The position numbers and the translations under genes were made by a program. Below are positions 22,534 to 33,477 of a stretch of 64,000 nucleotides of DNA, in pieces. This DNA is from Pezicula radicicola (lineage: Eukaryota > Ascomycota > Leotiomycetes > Helotiales > Dermateaceae). Position 1 is the first letter of the stretch; each line of letters begins with the position of its first letter. The stretch covers positions 42,976 to 106,975 of the forward strand of contig PDUO01000102.1 in assembly GCA_003008705.1 (NCBI GenBank), in the 5' to 3' direction. The notes under the pieces were generated by a model. It worked only from the letters and a program-made list of their open reading frames with translations. It did not search any database and had not been told where the DNA came from.

Positions 22534-24468
22534 ATGGCCGCCACAATCAGTGCCGTTGAGAATGCTCTGGCACCAGATGCCTCCGCGGTCATAATCCAGA
22601 AAGTGACTAGGAATAATGCAGTCAGCTCCGATCCCGACCCGACAGCATTGAGGGCGAAGTATCTTGAAGAGAAAGCGAAGAGATTAAATACTTCCGGGAT
22701 CTCTCAATACTACTTTATCTCCAAGAACAAAACGCTGACGCATTTCCTTGACGACCTATATACCTCGCTTATTGAACGTGAGCCAGTTATATAAAATCAT
22801 GAAATCGTTATCATGGGTGGAGGCTATGGTGGTCTACTAGCTGCTGCACGTCTTTGTGATGCCGGATATGAAGATATTCTCATCGTCGAAAAGGGATCTG
22901 ATTTCGGTGGTACCTGGTAAGCTTCTGTACCTGGAGAATCTGAATTGGTCTAAACTCTTACATTTGCTGTAGGTACTGGAATCGATACCCAGGAGCTCAA
23001 TGTGATATAGAATCGTACATCTATATGCCATTACTTGAGGAGTTGAACTGTCTGCCCACAGAAAAGTACGCTGAGGGAGCCAAGTTGTTTGTACATGCCC
23101 AAAGGATTGGGAAGCACTATGATCTCTATCGAAGAACTTTGTTTCAAACCTTCTGCTCAGAAATGCGTTGGGATGACCAGGAAGGAGTTTGGAGACTGAA
23201 GACAAATCAAGGCGATAATATCACTGCACGCTTCGTAATTCCTTGTGGAGGTCCTTTGAACATGCCCAAACTCCCCGGTCTGCCTGGCATTGAGAAGTTC
23301 AAAGGACATTAGTTTCATTCTAGTCGATGGGATTATGAGTACACTAGAGGTGATAGGAGTGGCAATATGGAGAAGCTCAAAGACAAGCGTGTAGGCGTTA
23401 TTGGCACAGGAGCCACCGGTGTCCAGATAATGCCGCATCTTAGAGCATCAGTCGGAGAGCTTTATGTCTTTCAACGTACACCGTCGTCAATTGATGTCCG
23501 CGGCAATCGTCCAATAGATCCAGAGTGGGCCAAGACTCTCAAAAAGGGCTGGCAGCAAGAATACATGGATAATTTCAATATTCTAATTAGCGGGGGAACC
23601 GTCGAAGTTGACCTAGTCAATGATAGTTGGACCGATATCCTGCGCTCGCTTGCAGGATTCTTTGGTGATGGCGCAAGTAGAGCTGGTCAAAACGGAAATC
23701 CAGTCGATCCAGCTCAAATTACTGCCAAGATGCAAATGGCTGACTATAAAAAGATGGAGTCTATTCGAGCAAGAGTAGACAAATACATCAAAGATCCCAA
23801 GACGCCTGAGGGGCTCAAGCCTTAGTACAACCAGTTTTGCAAAAGACTATGTTTTCATGACGAGTATTTACAGACCTTCAACTGCCCTAATGTCCATCTT
23901 GTTGACACTCAAGGCAAGGGCGTTGATGCAGTCACTGAGAAGGGAGTTGTCGTAGATGGAAAGGAAACGCATCATCTACGCTACAGGCTTTGATTGGAGC
24001 GGTGATTACGCTAAGAAAACGGGTGTCAGTATCTACGGGAGAAATGGAATTTTAATCAACAATAAGTGGGAGGATGGTCCGGCTACCTTCTACGGCTGGT
24101 CAATCTACGACTTCCCAAATTTATTCATGGTTACTGTCGCTGGATCCGGCGCCACACCTAACTACACGCACAGTATAACAGCGATAACAAACCATTTTGT
24201 ATACGTGCTCAAGAGAGCGAAAGAGCTGGGATTGAAAAGAATCGAATGTACTAAGGAAGCCGAAGATGGCTGGATTGCGAAGGTTGTGGAGGCTGGGAAA
24301 TCGCGTCAGATGTTCTTGAAGGACTGCACTCCCGGTTACTACAACGACGAGGGTATCATCTCGGATGAAACATCCAAGAGAAACCCCTATGGAGAGGGAG
24401 CACTTGCTTACTTGGCTATCCTGGATGGGTGGAGAAAAGCAGATCAACTGGAAGGTTTAGTGCACTGA
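22534..24468 (+). pseudogene. Baeyer-Villiger monooxygenase 3 (cyclohexanone/phenylacetone monooxygenase type), three stops and a deletion
   Basis: Start ATG at 22534 gives an N-terminal extension of about 85 residues, as in larger fungal monooxygenases of this type. It is followed by IVIMGGGYGGLLAAARL (FAD), EKGSDFGGTW, an intron at 22917-22972, [24 protein letters not shown]-stop-FHSSRWDYEYT (fingerprint), VGVIGTGATGVQI (NADPH), [15 protein letters not shown] and IIYATGFDW. It ends GEGALAYLAILDGWRK, TGA 24466-24468. Defects are TAA 22792-22794, TAG 23310-23312, TAG 23823-23825, and a small out-of-frame deletion at about 23960 between VVVDGKE and RIIYATGF. Unlike most stops in the cluster, the second and third stand where relatives usually have Ser or Tyr, so they are not simple CpA transitions. 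Confidence 0.85.
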
Positions 24469-25201
24469 TATTCTATCTAATGTTCATAGTCTGTCTTCGT
24501 TTTGGAGCTAATGCTCTATAGCTATTTGTATTTTGCTTGGTTATATGATTCGTGCCTGTTGGTTGTATCTGGAAATGGCAAATCATTCCTTATTTTGTTT
24601 AGCTAATTTCAATTTAGCTGAAATAAAATTTGGGTCTATTCCCAAAAAGATACTAGAAATTGAAAATGATATTTGGTACGAATGAATATAACGGGATTGC
24701 TACTTAGAGTATGATATTCTGAGACCTGCCGAACACCAGAAATTACCTATCTTGAAAACATTTTCTCTTCGAACGTATACAGCTCATCTTTCAACTCGCC
24801 ATTTCGGCTGAAGGAGGATAGCCGCCTCCCTTACACGGTTGAAGCAAGTCGCGGGCTGCTGGGCAGACATTAGCTGAAAAATAGATCAATGAAAGCTCTG
24901 ACTAGTCTTTTAATAATAATGGTGTAATAGTCACCTTGCCATTTCCACGCAAGAATTAGGCTTTGCGAGCTTACTTGGGGCCCTATTTCCGGTAGTTGGA
25001 TCTATTATACAGGATATACTACCAGCTAGATAATGCATCCGTCTATTTGTTTCTTATAAAAATCAATAGCAATCTCTAACTGACTGTACTTTGGTTACTT
25101 TTCAAGGATAGCAATCAGCTATACAACTACCGACTTTAGGATATCTTTACTTACGAGACTTATAGAAGCTCGATTCTTGAATCCAAATCTCAAAACCAAT
25201 C
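24469..25201. other. Intergenic region, no gene seen
   Basis: This 733 bp gap between two plus-strand genes is AT-rich and carries no coding frame I can support. It presumably includes the promoter of the membrane-protein gene. Confidence 0.5.
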
Positions 25202-25957
25202 ATGGCTTATTACGTAGTATACTAAGATGAGAAAGGGAAAAAAATTCCATGGTATTATGTATTACAGCGGAATTTCGACAGAATTTGTGTCTGGTCTACT
25301 GTTGGTGTAGGCGTATTCTTCTTCCTCTTCTTCCAAATTGGAGACTTTCTGCTACCAATCTCGCCATCAGCCTCCTTATACGAGGTAGTGCAACACTACA
25401 AAGACTACTTGAATGGAAGTAGAGCCGGTTCCGCTTTGATGCAATTCACTAGACCCTTCTACTATATGTTCCTCGCAGCAATCTCTTCGCAAATGTCGAG
25501 GATTCCCGGCTGTTCTCACGCCATGATAGTCGCCCAAGTAGTTAGCGGCGGCATTTTCGCCTACACCCTCACTATACCATCGCTGTTCTTCACCATCATA
25601 TCATACCGAATGGATCGGCCGCCAGAGTTAATGGTGCTGATGAATGATATCTCGTGGATATTTACCGTGGTTCCCTTCACAGCGTTCATTTCGCAGAACT
25701 TTACTTTCTCCTACGCTATTCTCATGGACAAACGAGAGAAACCGCTGTTTCTACATTGGTTTACCTGGTTTTCCACGATTTGGTCGTTTGGTTTCTGGGG
25801 CGCTCTGGGTCTTCATACAACATATACTGAGGCGTTTACTTGGAATGGGGCGATTTACTTCTGGGTAGCTACTGGTTGTTTCGGTGTCGGCATGGTATTA
25901 ACTGTCTATTATCTCCTCAAGGGGGTCAATAGGGAAGATGACGATCTACGTGGATGA
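25202..25957 (+). pseudogene. Polytopic membrane protein of unknown function, early TAA
   Basis: From ATG 25202 the frame reads MAYYVVY, then TAA at 25223-25225, then an uninterrupted 244-codon frame to TGA 25955-25957. About six hydrophobic segments are visible, roughly in order VGVGVFFFLFFQIGDFLL, FYYMFLAAISS, AQVVSGGIFAYTLTIPSLFF, DISWIFTVVPFTAFI, FSTIWSFGFWGALGL and FWVATGCFGVGMVLTVYYLL. I do not recognise a named family. Similar membrane proteins occur, from memory, beside cyclic-ketone and steroid catabolic genes of actinobacteria, which would fit the context. If translation starts at a later Met, most of the protein would survive. A role in substrate uptake or as an oxygenase partner is only a guess. 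Confidence 0.55.
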
Positions 25958-27387
25958 GCCGCCACCGCAGTAGGCAAATTCGCTGTTCCTGTCACCTTGA
26001 GAAGAGAAAGTGTAGATTACGCAGTACCTTGTTAATAAAATCCAGCTACTTACTGTTGATCATCACTGAGTTTTTCTTACTACCTTGGACCAATTTTCAG
26101 AGCAAGTTTCCCATTGAGTACCTCGCTACAGCGAATCCCTGACCAACCTATCTAGATTCATACTAGCACCACAGTGTTAAGGCGACCAGTTTCTCAACAA
26201 TAATATTTTTGTGTATATACATCTAACATGTAAAAATCACTTCCGCTATCACATGGGAAATCCCAGATCCTCCAAAAGTGTCTTGTATCGTTTTGTCTAG
26301 CGAAGGATAATGACTCAGTCAACTGTCACACCTCTAACTCGTCTCATTTAATTCACAAAAGGTACCGCTGGAATATTCAACCAACCTCTGGGAAATATAT
26401 TATCCTAGTAAAATTGTTAAACTGATTCCACGGACTCTTTCTTCCGAAAGATCTAGTTCTGGCACGAAGACGAGTAATCTCCATCTTCGCCTGGCTAGTT
26501 CAGATTCATTTATACAACATGTGATAACATTGTTCTGTTTCTCCCCACCCCCCTGTTTGAATGTAGTTCATGATTGACAGTTCTCAAAATGACGCTATAA
26601 TGATTAAATCGGAATATTTCAAGCCTAATACGTATATTTGTCCCAGTGCTGTTTCTTGCTATCGTTAAAAAGCCCCCTGTTGCTTGATCAAGCCACGGCC
26701 TCGCTAAGCCCACCTATTACTAGACTTCACGTCACTTTGTCTGTCCCAAACCGTTGGAGATGGCTTCTTTAGGGCTATTTCTGTAGCTGCATCCGCTCAA
26801 TTCGGGCTGCGGATCGGGAGGAGAGTCCTAGTGCGCCTCGGATGCTGGATCATCCATGCTTGGCAGCATATTCCTTGAAAAGCCGCGAGATGCTTCTCAT
26901 TCTTGGCAAGAAAGTATAAGGAACCGGTTCACCGACCCTGCGACGCCATCCCTGCCCCGTTCTCTGTCCTTGTCGCTAAAGAGGTTCAACTTCCCCAAAT
27001 TCGAACAATGTTATAGCAAATTCAATACTATTGGCTTAATTTATCAAGGTATTTAGGATTCGAGTACGTTAGCTTGTGCAAGCCTTCAATACCGCGTCGA
27101 AGATATACATCACCTAGTACGGCCGACACGGAACTAGTCAGCTCGGAAACATTACCCGGAGATGGGGACCTACGGGGGTGGACTATGGGGGAAGGGGTAC
27201 TAGTAAATTAGTTGGGATTCCTTGCGTTACGCTATCATCTCCTGTATACTATACGGTTTGGATATAAGTAGCGATCGACTTAAGTGTAAACTAACTTGTC
27301 CTGTGTGCTGATCTGATGAATGATATCTATACAACCATTCCGACATATATAAGTAAATCTCCAATAAAGTTAAACCTCCAGCCTGCC
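25958..27387. other. Intergenic region, no gene seen
   Basis: A 1.4 kb gap upstream of the mpaB-like gene. It holds a C-run near 26545, a G-rich tract near 27165-27200 and a TATA-like segment near 27250. Short frames on both strands show no motif. Confidence 0.5.
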
Positions 27388-28924
27388 ATGACGTGGGAAT
27401 CAGAGACCGTTACCCACTATAGCTACACTTTTAAAGTCACCGACAAGCACATGACTCCTGAAGAGATGGTTCCATTGCAGTACTTGTACGATGAACTAGG
27501 AGCTAAAGCACTGGAAGCTCTGGATAAAATATCGCCACCTCCAGCATTACGCTCAGGTGAGGGCTGGTCAAAGACGAAGGATGCTGGCGAGAAGGCTCCG
27601 GCTCCTCCAACACGGGATAATTATACTCTCCTGCGGGACAATGTTGACAAAGACGAAGTACTCAAGCAACTCTGGGATGATGTGACTGTCGTTCCAGATT
27701 GGGTCGATTGGGAGCAGATCCGGAGAGGACAAGAAGTCTTGTACTAGTATACCGGCCCTGCTTTGCTCGCCTTTGCCCTTCACGGCCTCATTGGATCTGC
27801 AGTAAGTATAAAGTTTAATACTATTCTTGTCATCAAAAGTCAAATACTTAATCTGGTCAAATTAGGGTGCTTCTTCCCGACCAGCAGAGACCTTGGTTAG
27901 GACTGGTGGCCATTCCGTCAAAGTGGCTAAACAATGCTTTTTCGAGATATTCCAGCTACTCCTCGAGGTGACAAAGTCGTTGGAGAGTATTCAACCGGGT
28001 GGTACAGGATACATCGCCGTTATCCGGGTTCATTTATTATACGCTACTATCCGTCAACGAATTCTTAGACTAGCTAGTCAACGACCGGGCTACTTCTCAG
28101 TCGAGAAGCAGGGAGGAATACCCATCAATGATCTGGATACTATTCAGTCTGTGTATGCTTTCTCAGTCGACCTTCTCTACCTAGGCCTCCCGGCCCAGGG
28201 TATTTACGTTTGTCCACAAGAAGCTGCTGATTACATTGCCTTGTGACGATGTGTTGGATACGTCATTGGTGCTCTAGTTGACTATATAGCAACACCAGAG
28301 ATGGCGCGTACTGCGATGGAGTCTGCGATAACCAACTATATCAACCCATCCCCAAATTCGAAAATCCTTCGCGGTAACATTATAAAGGCGTTGGATAGAG
28401 TGTCGCCCATCTATGTTCCGAAGGAGTGGTAGGCCGCGGGTGGCCGTTTCATGAACGGTGACGAGCTTAGCGATGCTCTAGGTCTTGAGAAGACTAGCCT
28501 GTACTATTGGGTACTCATGAGGTACCAGGCCCTTGTATTCAAGTCGATGGCTTACATTTCATGATCGATACTATTCCTTGACCAGTGGATGATTGAGGTC
28601 AAATCCCAAAGATTCTAATAACTCAGGATATACCATACTGACCATAGTCACTAGACTTCCCGACGTATAATTTGGGACTATGCTATTGAGGGTGAAGATA
28701 GACTAGGTACGCCGTCGAAGTTTGAATTCAACTATGTTCCAGACCTGAATGAGAGAACTAGCACCAAGGCCGAAGAGGCGCAGAAGGAAGGGAAGTCGAA
28801 GAATATAGGAATTGAATCGTTAGTTATTTATACCACCTTGTTTAAGGTGGTCGCTTTCGCTGTTATAGTTTCAGTGGCTGGTTTAACTACCTACACGGCT
28901 CTGGGATATAGAATAAGGTTCTAG
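27388..28924 (+). pseudogene. mpaB-like oxygenase (DUF2236 / ER-bound oxygenase family), several stops
   Basis: The family includes the mycophenolic-acid oxygenase that cleaves a farnesyl side chain and is related to bacterial rubber oxygenases. Blocks seen are VPDWVDWEQIRRGQEVLY-stop-YTGPALLAF, then after an intron (about 27802-27865) TLVRTGGHSVKVAKQCFFE, VTKSLESIQPGGTGYI, VRVHLLYAT-like helices, INDLDTIQSVYAF, ADYIAL-stop-RCVGYVIG, FMNGDELSDALGLE, SLYYWVLMRYQ and a C-terminal hydrophobic segment ending near 28924. Stops at 27745-27747 (TAG, probably Gln), 28244-28246 (TGA, Trp in relatives) and near 28430 and 28560 disable it. ATG 27388 is preferred because the family N-terminus starts there. 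In this cluster it could have made the first cut of an isoprenoid chain. Confidence 0.75.
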
Positions 28925-29090
28925 TTAGGAAATGTTATTAATATAAAGAATAAGTGAATATATAAAACTATTTAAATTTCTTACCTTCTTACTTTTAAAT
29001 TCATTTTAAAATTAACTATAATATACTCTAAAAAACAATAAAAATTAATTAAATCTTTTTATTCTACGTTAATAATCAACCCCCCACCCC
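28925..29090. other. AT-only island between mpaB-like gene and truncated old yellow enzyme
   Basis: About 120 of these bases are almost entirely A and T, with a small C-run at the right edge. The old yellow enzyme frame ends abruptly at this edge, so the island probably replaced the missing 3' part. Composition matches heavily mutated repeat DNA. Confidence 0.6.
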
Positions 29091-30204
29091 CAGGCACCGA
29101 CTAGCATCGGCTTGCCGGCCGTGCGGAGCTCTTTCGAATATGCGCGGCGATGCGAGTCTGGTAGTCTTTTGCATTGAACAAGCCTAGTCTCTGTTGTGGG
29201 TGGTTCCCTCCGTTAGAGACGTCGATTAAATCCACCCCCAGGTCGGAAGCAATTTTGGCTAACTTAATCGAGCTCTCCACATCCCAACTCCCTAACTTAC
29301 AGCCAACAGCTGTCTCTTCCATCCATTTGGTGCCACTAATCCTGAGAACGAGTGGTATATTGCTGGGTATCACTTCTCGAACGGCTTCAATTATATCGAC
29401 GGTAAGTCGTATACGGTTCGTAAAGGAGCCGCCGTACATATCCTAGCGTCGGTTGCTGATAGGACTAAGAAACTGATGGAGCAGATACTGCAAAGTTTAC
29501 GTTAGATTCTTGAAAATGTCAGTCTTGGTAAGGCAGTCGAAACTCACCCTATAGGCAGCGTGGATATCTTGCACACTTAACTCCCTTGGCATAAAGTAAC
29601 CTCTACTGGGGTCATCCGACGGCATTCCGTCTCATGTAAATTCCTTGCCTCCAGAAGGGCCTACGACATCGTCCGGCCAGCCCATTGTCTCCTTGGTCGT
29701 TCGCACGCTTTCGCCGTCATGGATGGATGGATGCGATAAACAGAGACATAGTGCTACCTTTGCGTCCGGCATGAGCGAGTTAAAGGCCGTATAGTCCGCC
29801 CTAGCTATGCATTGCGTCAGCTACGTTTCTAATCCCTTTAATCTGGCGGTCACTCCAAATTCCTGGGCAATTCGGTGTAATTCGGTCGTTGAATTGGATC
29901 CCTGTGGCCTCGATGAAAATGAGGGAAACTCCCTTAAGTGCGTAGTTGCCCAGTGTCATGATGTGGTAGGGTGTTAGGGCACCGATGTCGTTTCCGGAGT
30001 CTGCGGTCCTGTATTGGCACATTGGCGCATTGGCGAAACAACAATCCTATTCCTTAGCGTGGTGCCGCGGATCTGCAGTGGCGAAAATAGTGTTGGTATG
30101 CCATGTACAGGGTAAGGGCCGGTAGGCGTTCCTAGGGAGTGAAGGTGTTTTGGCGTGAAGAACGGGACACCACTGGCAGGCAGTGTGCACATGGTTGGTA
30201 GCAT
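29091..30204 (-). pseudogene. Old yellow enzyme (NADH:flavin oxidoreductase), 8 bp insertion and 3' truncation
   Basis: These FMN enzymes reduce activated C=C bonds of enones. The start at 30204 or 30192 gives CTLPASGVPFFTPKH, then PTLFSPLQIRGTTLRNRIVVSPM. Just there an extra 8 bp copy in a triple ATTGGCRM array (30013-30036) shifts the frame; without it the normal SPMCQY would follow. The other frame continues ADSGNDIGALTPYHIM, LKGVSLIFIEATGI and, after damaged parts, HQFLSPISNRR-stop-DMYGGSFTNRIRL, LVLRISGTKWMEE and VDLIDVSNGGNHP. It stops at KPMLVGA where the AT island begins, so roughly the last 80-100 residues are missing. Several stops are present. Confidence 0.8.
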
Positions 30205-30689
30205 CTTAAAGAGTTAAGGCTGAGAATAACGGATAGATAGCGATCCAGAAGACGTCTGCGGCGAGGAAAGAGTCGATGGGACTAGCATAAAGATAATCTC
30301 TCAAAGGCCGGTCGTTAGAAGCTAGCAGGTTAGTAACGAGTGTTTGAATAACGTTGCATATATATACTCGCAGCATACAGTATAAAATCAGCAGCTAAAT
30401 CTCCGGAGCTCGCTAAATCGACTGTTGAAGTTTTGTAAATAACGTTCGACGCTACAATGACCAAGAGCCATATTTGTAATGTAGACTTAGAGCATCCACA
30501 TTTGTGATCTAACGGAGTTACAGGATTGTTCCACAATGTCTGATGCGGCGTCGTTGACTTCATCCAGACTAGGACTCCTATACAGTATCTACAACGTGTC
30601 TAGGGGAATAAATGTAGCGAGCTGACAGGCACAGAGTATTTTCTAGCCTAGTATTACTTAAACCTCTGCATATTTCCAATGCCGCTTTA
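30205..30689. other. Intergenic region, no gene seen
   Basis: This 485 bp gap holds the presumed promoter of the old yellow enzyme and the flank of a transposon relic. No coding frame is supported. Confidence 0.5.
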
Positions 30690-31170
30690 GTACTTTGTGT
30701 TCCTCCCTTTTGCGTCAATAACAGCTTGACAGCGAGTCCGTATATTACTTCCTAAGATCAATTCCAAGACTCTAGTATTATCTATTGCATTCTGTCTCTA
30801 TTGTACTACTTTCCGGGGCTTTTTGTACAAACTATAAATAGAAGGATCAATTGCAGTAATATAGTCCTTCGGCTAGTCCCAAATAGTCTCGATTGAATTC
30901 AAATCTAGAGAGAATGGAGGCCATTTGATAGGTTCTATTCTAGTATACATAAGCTGAAATGTTGTAAAGGCAATAGCATGTGCTCCAGGATTGCCTTGTT
31001 AAAATGTAAGGCCTAGATATTGTTCCATATACTCCTAGACCAAGGGAATAGAAGAGTATGCTCGCAATAGGTAGAAGCACTGATATTTCCCTAATCCTTC
31101 TCCCAAAATAAGTATACTCCTTTGCTATATCTACCACTGATATGCCCCAAAACATCCAGCCTATCTTTGC
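30690..31170 (-). mobile_element. Tc1/mariner-like transposase relic, C-terminal DDE part
   Basis: The minus strand reads WMFWGISVVDIAKEYTYF, a degraded FQQDNAxxH block (FxQGNPGAHAIA with a TAA at a Gln position) and IEPIKWPPFSLDLNSIETIWD, the classical WPxxSPDLNPIE motif, followed by SNIRTRCQAVIDAKG. Frames change several times and many stops are present, so it is inactive. No terminal repeats were found. The catalytic Asp of the second block reads Gly. Confidence 0.75.
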
Positions 31171-31924
31171 CTCTGTCAGCTCGCTACATTTACTTCCCTA
31201 GATACGTTGTATTGCATTTACCAGGAAAAGATTACTTACCAATCTCAATAGCTGAGGCACCTGGCAAGGGGTATACTCAATACTGTACCGAGAAGCTTCG
31301 GCTAAATTTTTACATAGTGGAAGCAGACAGTAACGATTCAGACAGTAATGCATATCGTTGTGTTGGTAATCAACGCCGTCATACCCCAGTGCTAAACATG
31401 AGAAGATTATCCCACTCAGCCACCTGTATTTCTAAGCCTTGCAATCAATTGCGGTTAATATGACTAGTGTCTCCGGGCTGTTACTCTGAATGCGGCTTTA
31501 CGGCAGGACAGCTCTCATATCGGATATAGAAGATATCTCTTTAAAATCGGATATACAACATCGCTAAAAGTCGGAATGGAGCATCTTCTAGTTTCGTTTG
31601 TGCCTCTTACTGTTCAGCTCCACGATGCTGATAATTACAACAGGAAGGTGATTAGCAAGCGCACCCGGAGACGGCAGATATTACATGTCCGGTGCCGCGA
31701 TCTATTCTCTTGGAGTAGCCAGTAAATCCGGCTCGCGCCGCGATCCACTATTATCTTGGACCAATAAGAAAATGGCCTAACATTTCTAGTATTGATAATC
31801 CTATGAGCAGCAAGGTGAGGTCAAAGTATTTAAACCTGGAAGCAGTTCTTATTTGTATAGCATCTTTATAGCATCTTCATCTGTATGTTCTCTCATTGAA
31901 TTCTTCAAATATTCAATACTCGAT
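31171..31924. other. Intergenic region, transposon flank and DJ-1 promoter
   Basis: The left part may contain more of the Tc1-like relic, too decayed to follow. The right part is the promoter of the DJ-1/PfpI gene, with a TATTTAAA box at about 31827-31834, some 95 bp before its ATG. Confidence 0.45.
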
Positions 31925-32632
31925 ATGGCACCAATCCATTTTGGATCCTTGGTGTACAATTACCAAGCAGTTGATGTGATCGGTCCGTTCGACTTAATAA
32001 ATTCTGGGAGCAAGGATGTTTTGAGAGCCTTGAAAACCTTCATCCCAATCAGCGACGAGTTACTCGACCGTGCTCCCGAATTTGTATTCCATCATATTGG
32101 AGTCACACTCGATCCTGTTACACTGCTCACAAGTGGTCTTGTACTCAAACCGACTACTACAGTCGACGACTGCCCTGAACTCGACTATCTACTGGTCGGC
32201 GGACCTAGTCTAGAAGACTTCGAAACACCACCAGAGATTGCAGAATTCATCCGAAAACACGTAGCTTCTGGAAAAGTTGTCTTCTCGAACTGCACTGGTG
32301 CTGGAGTTCTGGCCTCAACCGGAGTTCTGGATGGAAAGAATGCAACAATCAACAACATCGAATATCACTGGACCAAGAAATTGTATCCCAAAGTCAATTG
32401 GACCAAAGACAAGAAGTGGGTTATTGATGGAAATATCTGGACCGCAGGTGGAGCAGCAGCTGGGATGGATATGTTTTCCTACTGGCTGAAGGAGAATTTT
32501 GGCTTGGATATTCTCATTCTCGCAACATCTGGCCTTGATTATGAGCCTCGTGACATTGATGGACTTTTCAATGTGTTGCCGCAGAGGTATGATGCAAAGG
32601 GAAAGCATATCTCTACACATGTTTTTAATTGA
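31925..32632 (+). CDS. DJ-1/PfpI-family protein (glutamine amidotransferase-like fold), intact
   Basis: A single exon of 235 residues starts MAPIHFGSLVYNYQAVDVIGP at 31925 and ends at TGA 32630-32632. The nucleophile-elbow Cys is in VVFSNCTGAGVLASTGVLDG, and the following ATINNIEYHWTKKLYPKVNW and IWTAGGAAAGMDMFSYWL are typical of fungal DJ-1/PfpI relatives, which include isonitrile-hydratase-like and chaperone or glyoxalase activities. The specific reaction cannot be told. An open frame continues upstream to 31853, but ATG 31925 matches the family start and the TATA spacing. It is one of only four intact genes in the window and sits between a broken transposon and a broken regulator. Confidence 0.9.
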   Translation: MAPIHFGSLVYNYQAVDVIGPFDLINSGSKDVLRALKTFIPISDELLDRAPEFVFHHIGVTLDPVTLLTSGLVLKPTTTVDDCPELDYLLVGGPSLEDFETPPEIAEFIRKHVASGKVVFSNCTGAGVLASTGVLDGKNATINNIEYHWTKKLYPKVNWTKDKKWVIDGNIWTAGGAAAGMDMFSYWLKENFGLDILILATSGLDYEPRDIDGLFNVLPQRYDAKGKHISTHVFN

Positions 32633-33477
32633 GGAGAATGATTTTTTGGCCGACTGTTTTCACGCTACAGTCGTATCAGAATTGAAAACATCCTTAATGA
32701 TGTATTGATTGAGAACTATTAAATCAATATACCATACTGTCATCCATCATCAAATCGTTCCAAAGTGTTTTGTTCTCAATGGTTTGAATTTCTGTGGCTA
32801 TACCGGTAGTGATACTCATGTGTGTTAGTGTAGCCAGGAGATTCAAATCCGAGGTTCCGGGACACCTAACCCTTTCATTTGTGGGCCAAGAAGAAGATGA
32901 AGTAGAGGGGAAAGTTTGATTAGCTTTTAGAACTCCCAAATTCTCATGAGTTATAATGCCATCGCTTAAATAGATAAGGACTATCCCTCGCCGCCTTATA
33001 TAAATCCTTCACATTCTCTAATATCGTAGGGAACATAGAAAAAGAGATTCTCAGTGCAGTTAGTGCTTGACAAAATCTGGGTTGCCTGAGTCGACTTGAG
33101 GCGGTTTAAAAATACACTCAGATAATCTTCTAAATCCACAGTTTGTCGAGCGATGTGTACAGTACATTCTATCTAGGCACTTCCGAGAGCCTCAGTCAAT
33201 ATATTTTTTGACCGCATCGACGCATTTGATAAAGTTTGCAATTAGCATTAGATGTGGCTATGTGACCGGATGGTCCTTCTCATCTTTATTTCGAGCAAGC
33301 GGTCTTACGGTTTCAAACCGATAGACAAGACCCATTTTGTAAATTCTTATCTTAACAGCGTAATATCTATTTTCAAAGAGAGCTAGATAGAAATCTTTTA
33401 GTAAAACTATAGGAAATTTAATGTGCCTGGAGTTTATTCATACCTGAATGTTGGATATTTACTGGCAGAGCATGTCT
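32633..33477. other. Intergenic region, no gene seen
   Basis: An 845 bp AT-rich gap between the ends of the DJ-1 gene and a minus-strand regulator relic. Short frames have no recognisable motif. Confidence 0.5.
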
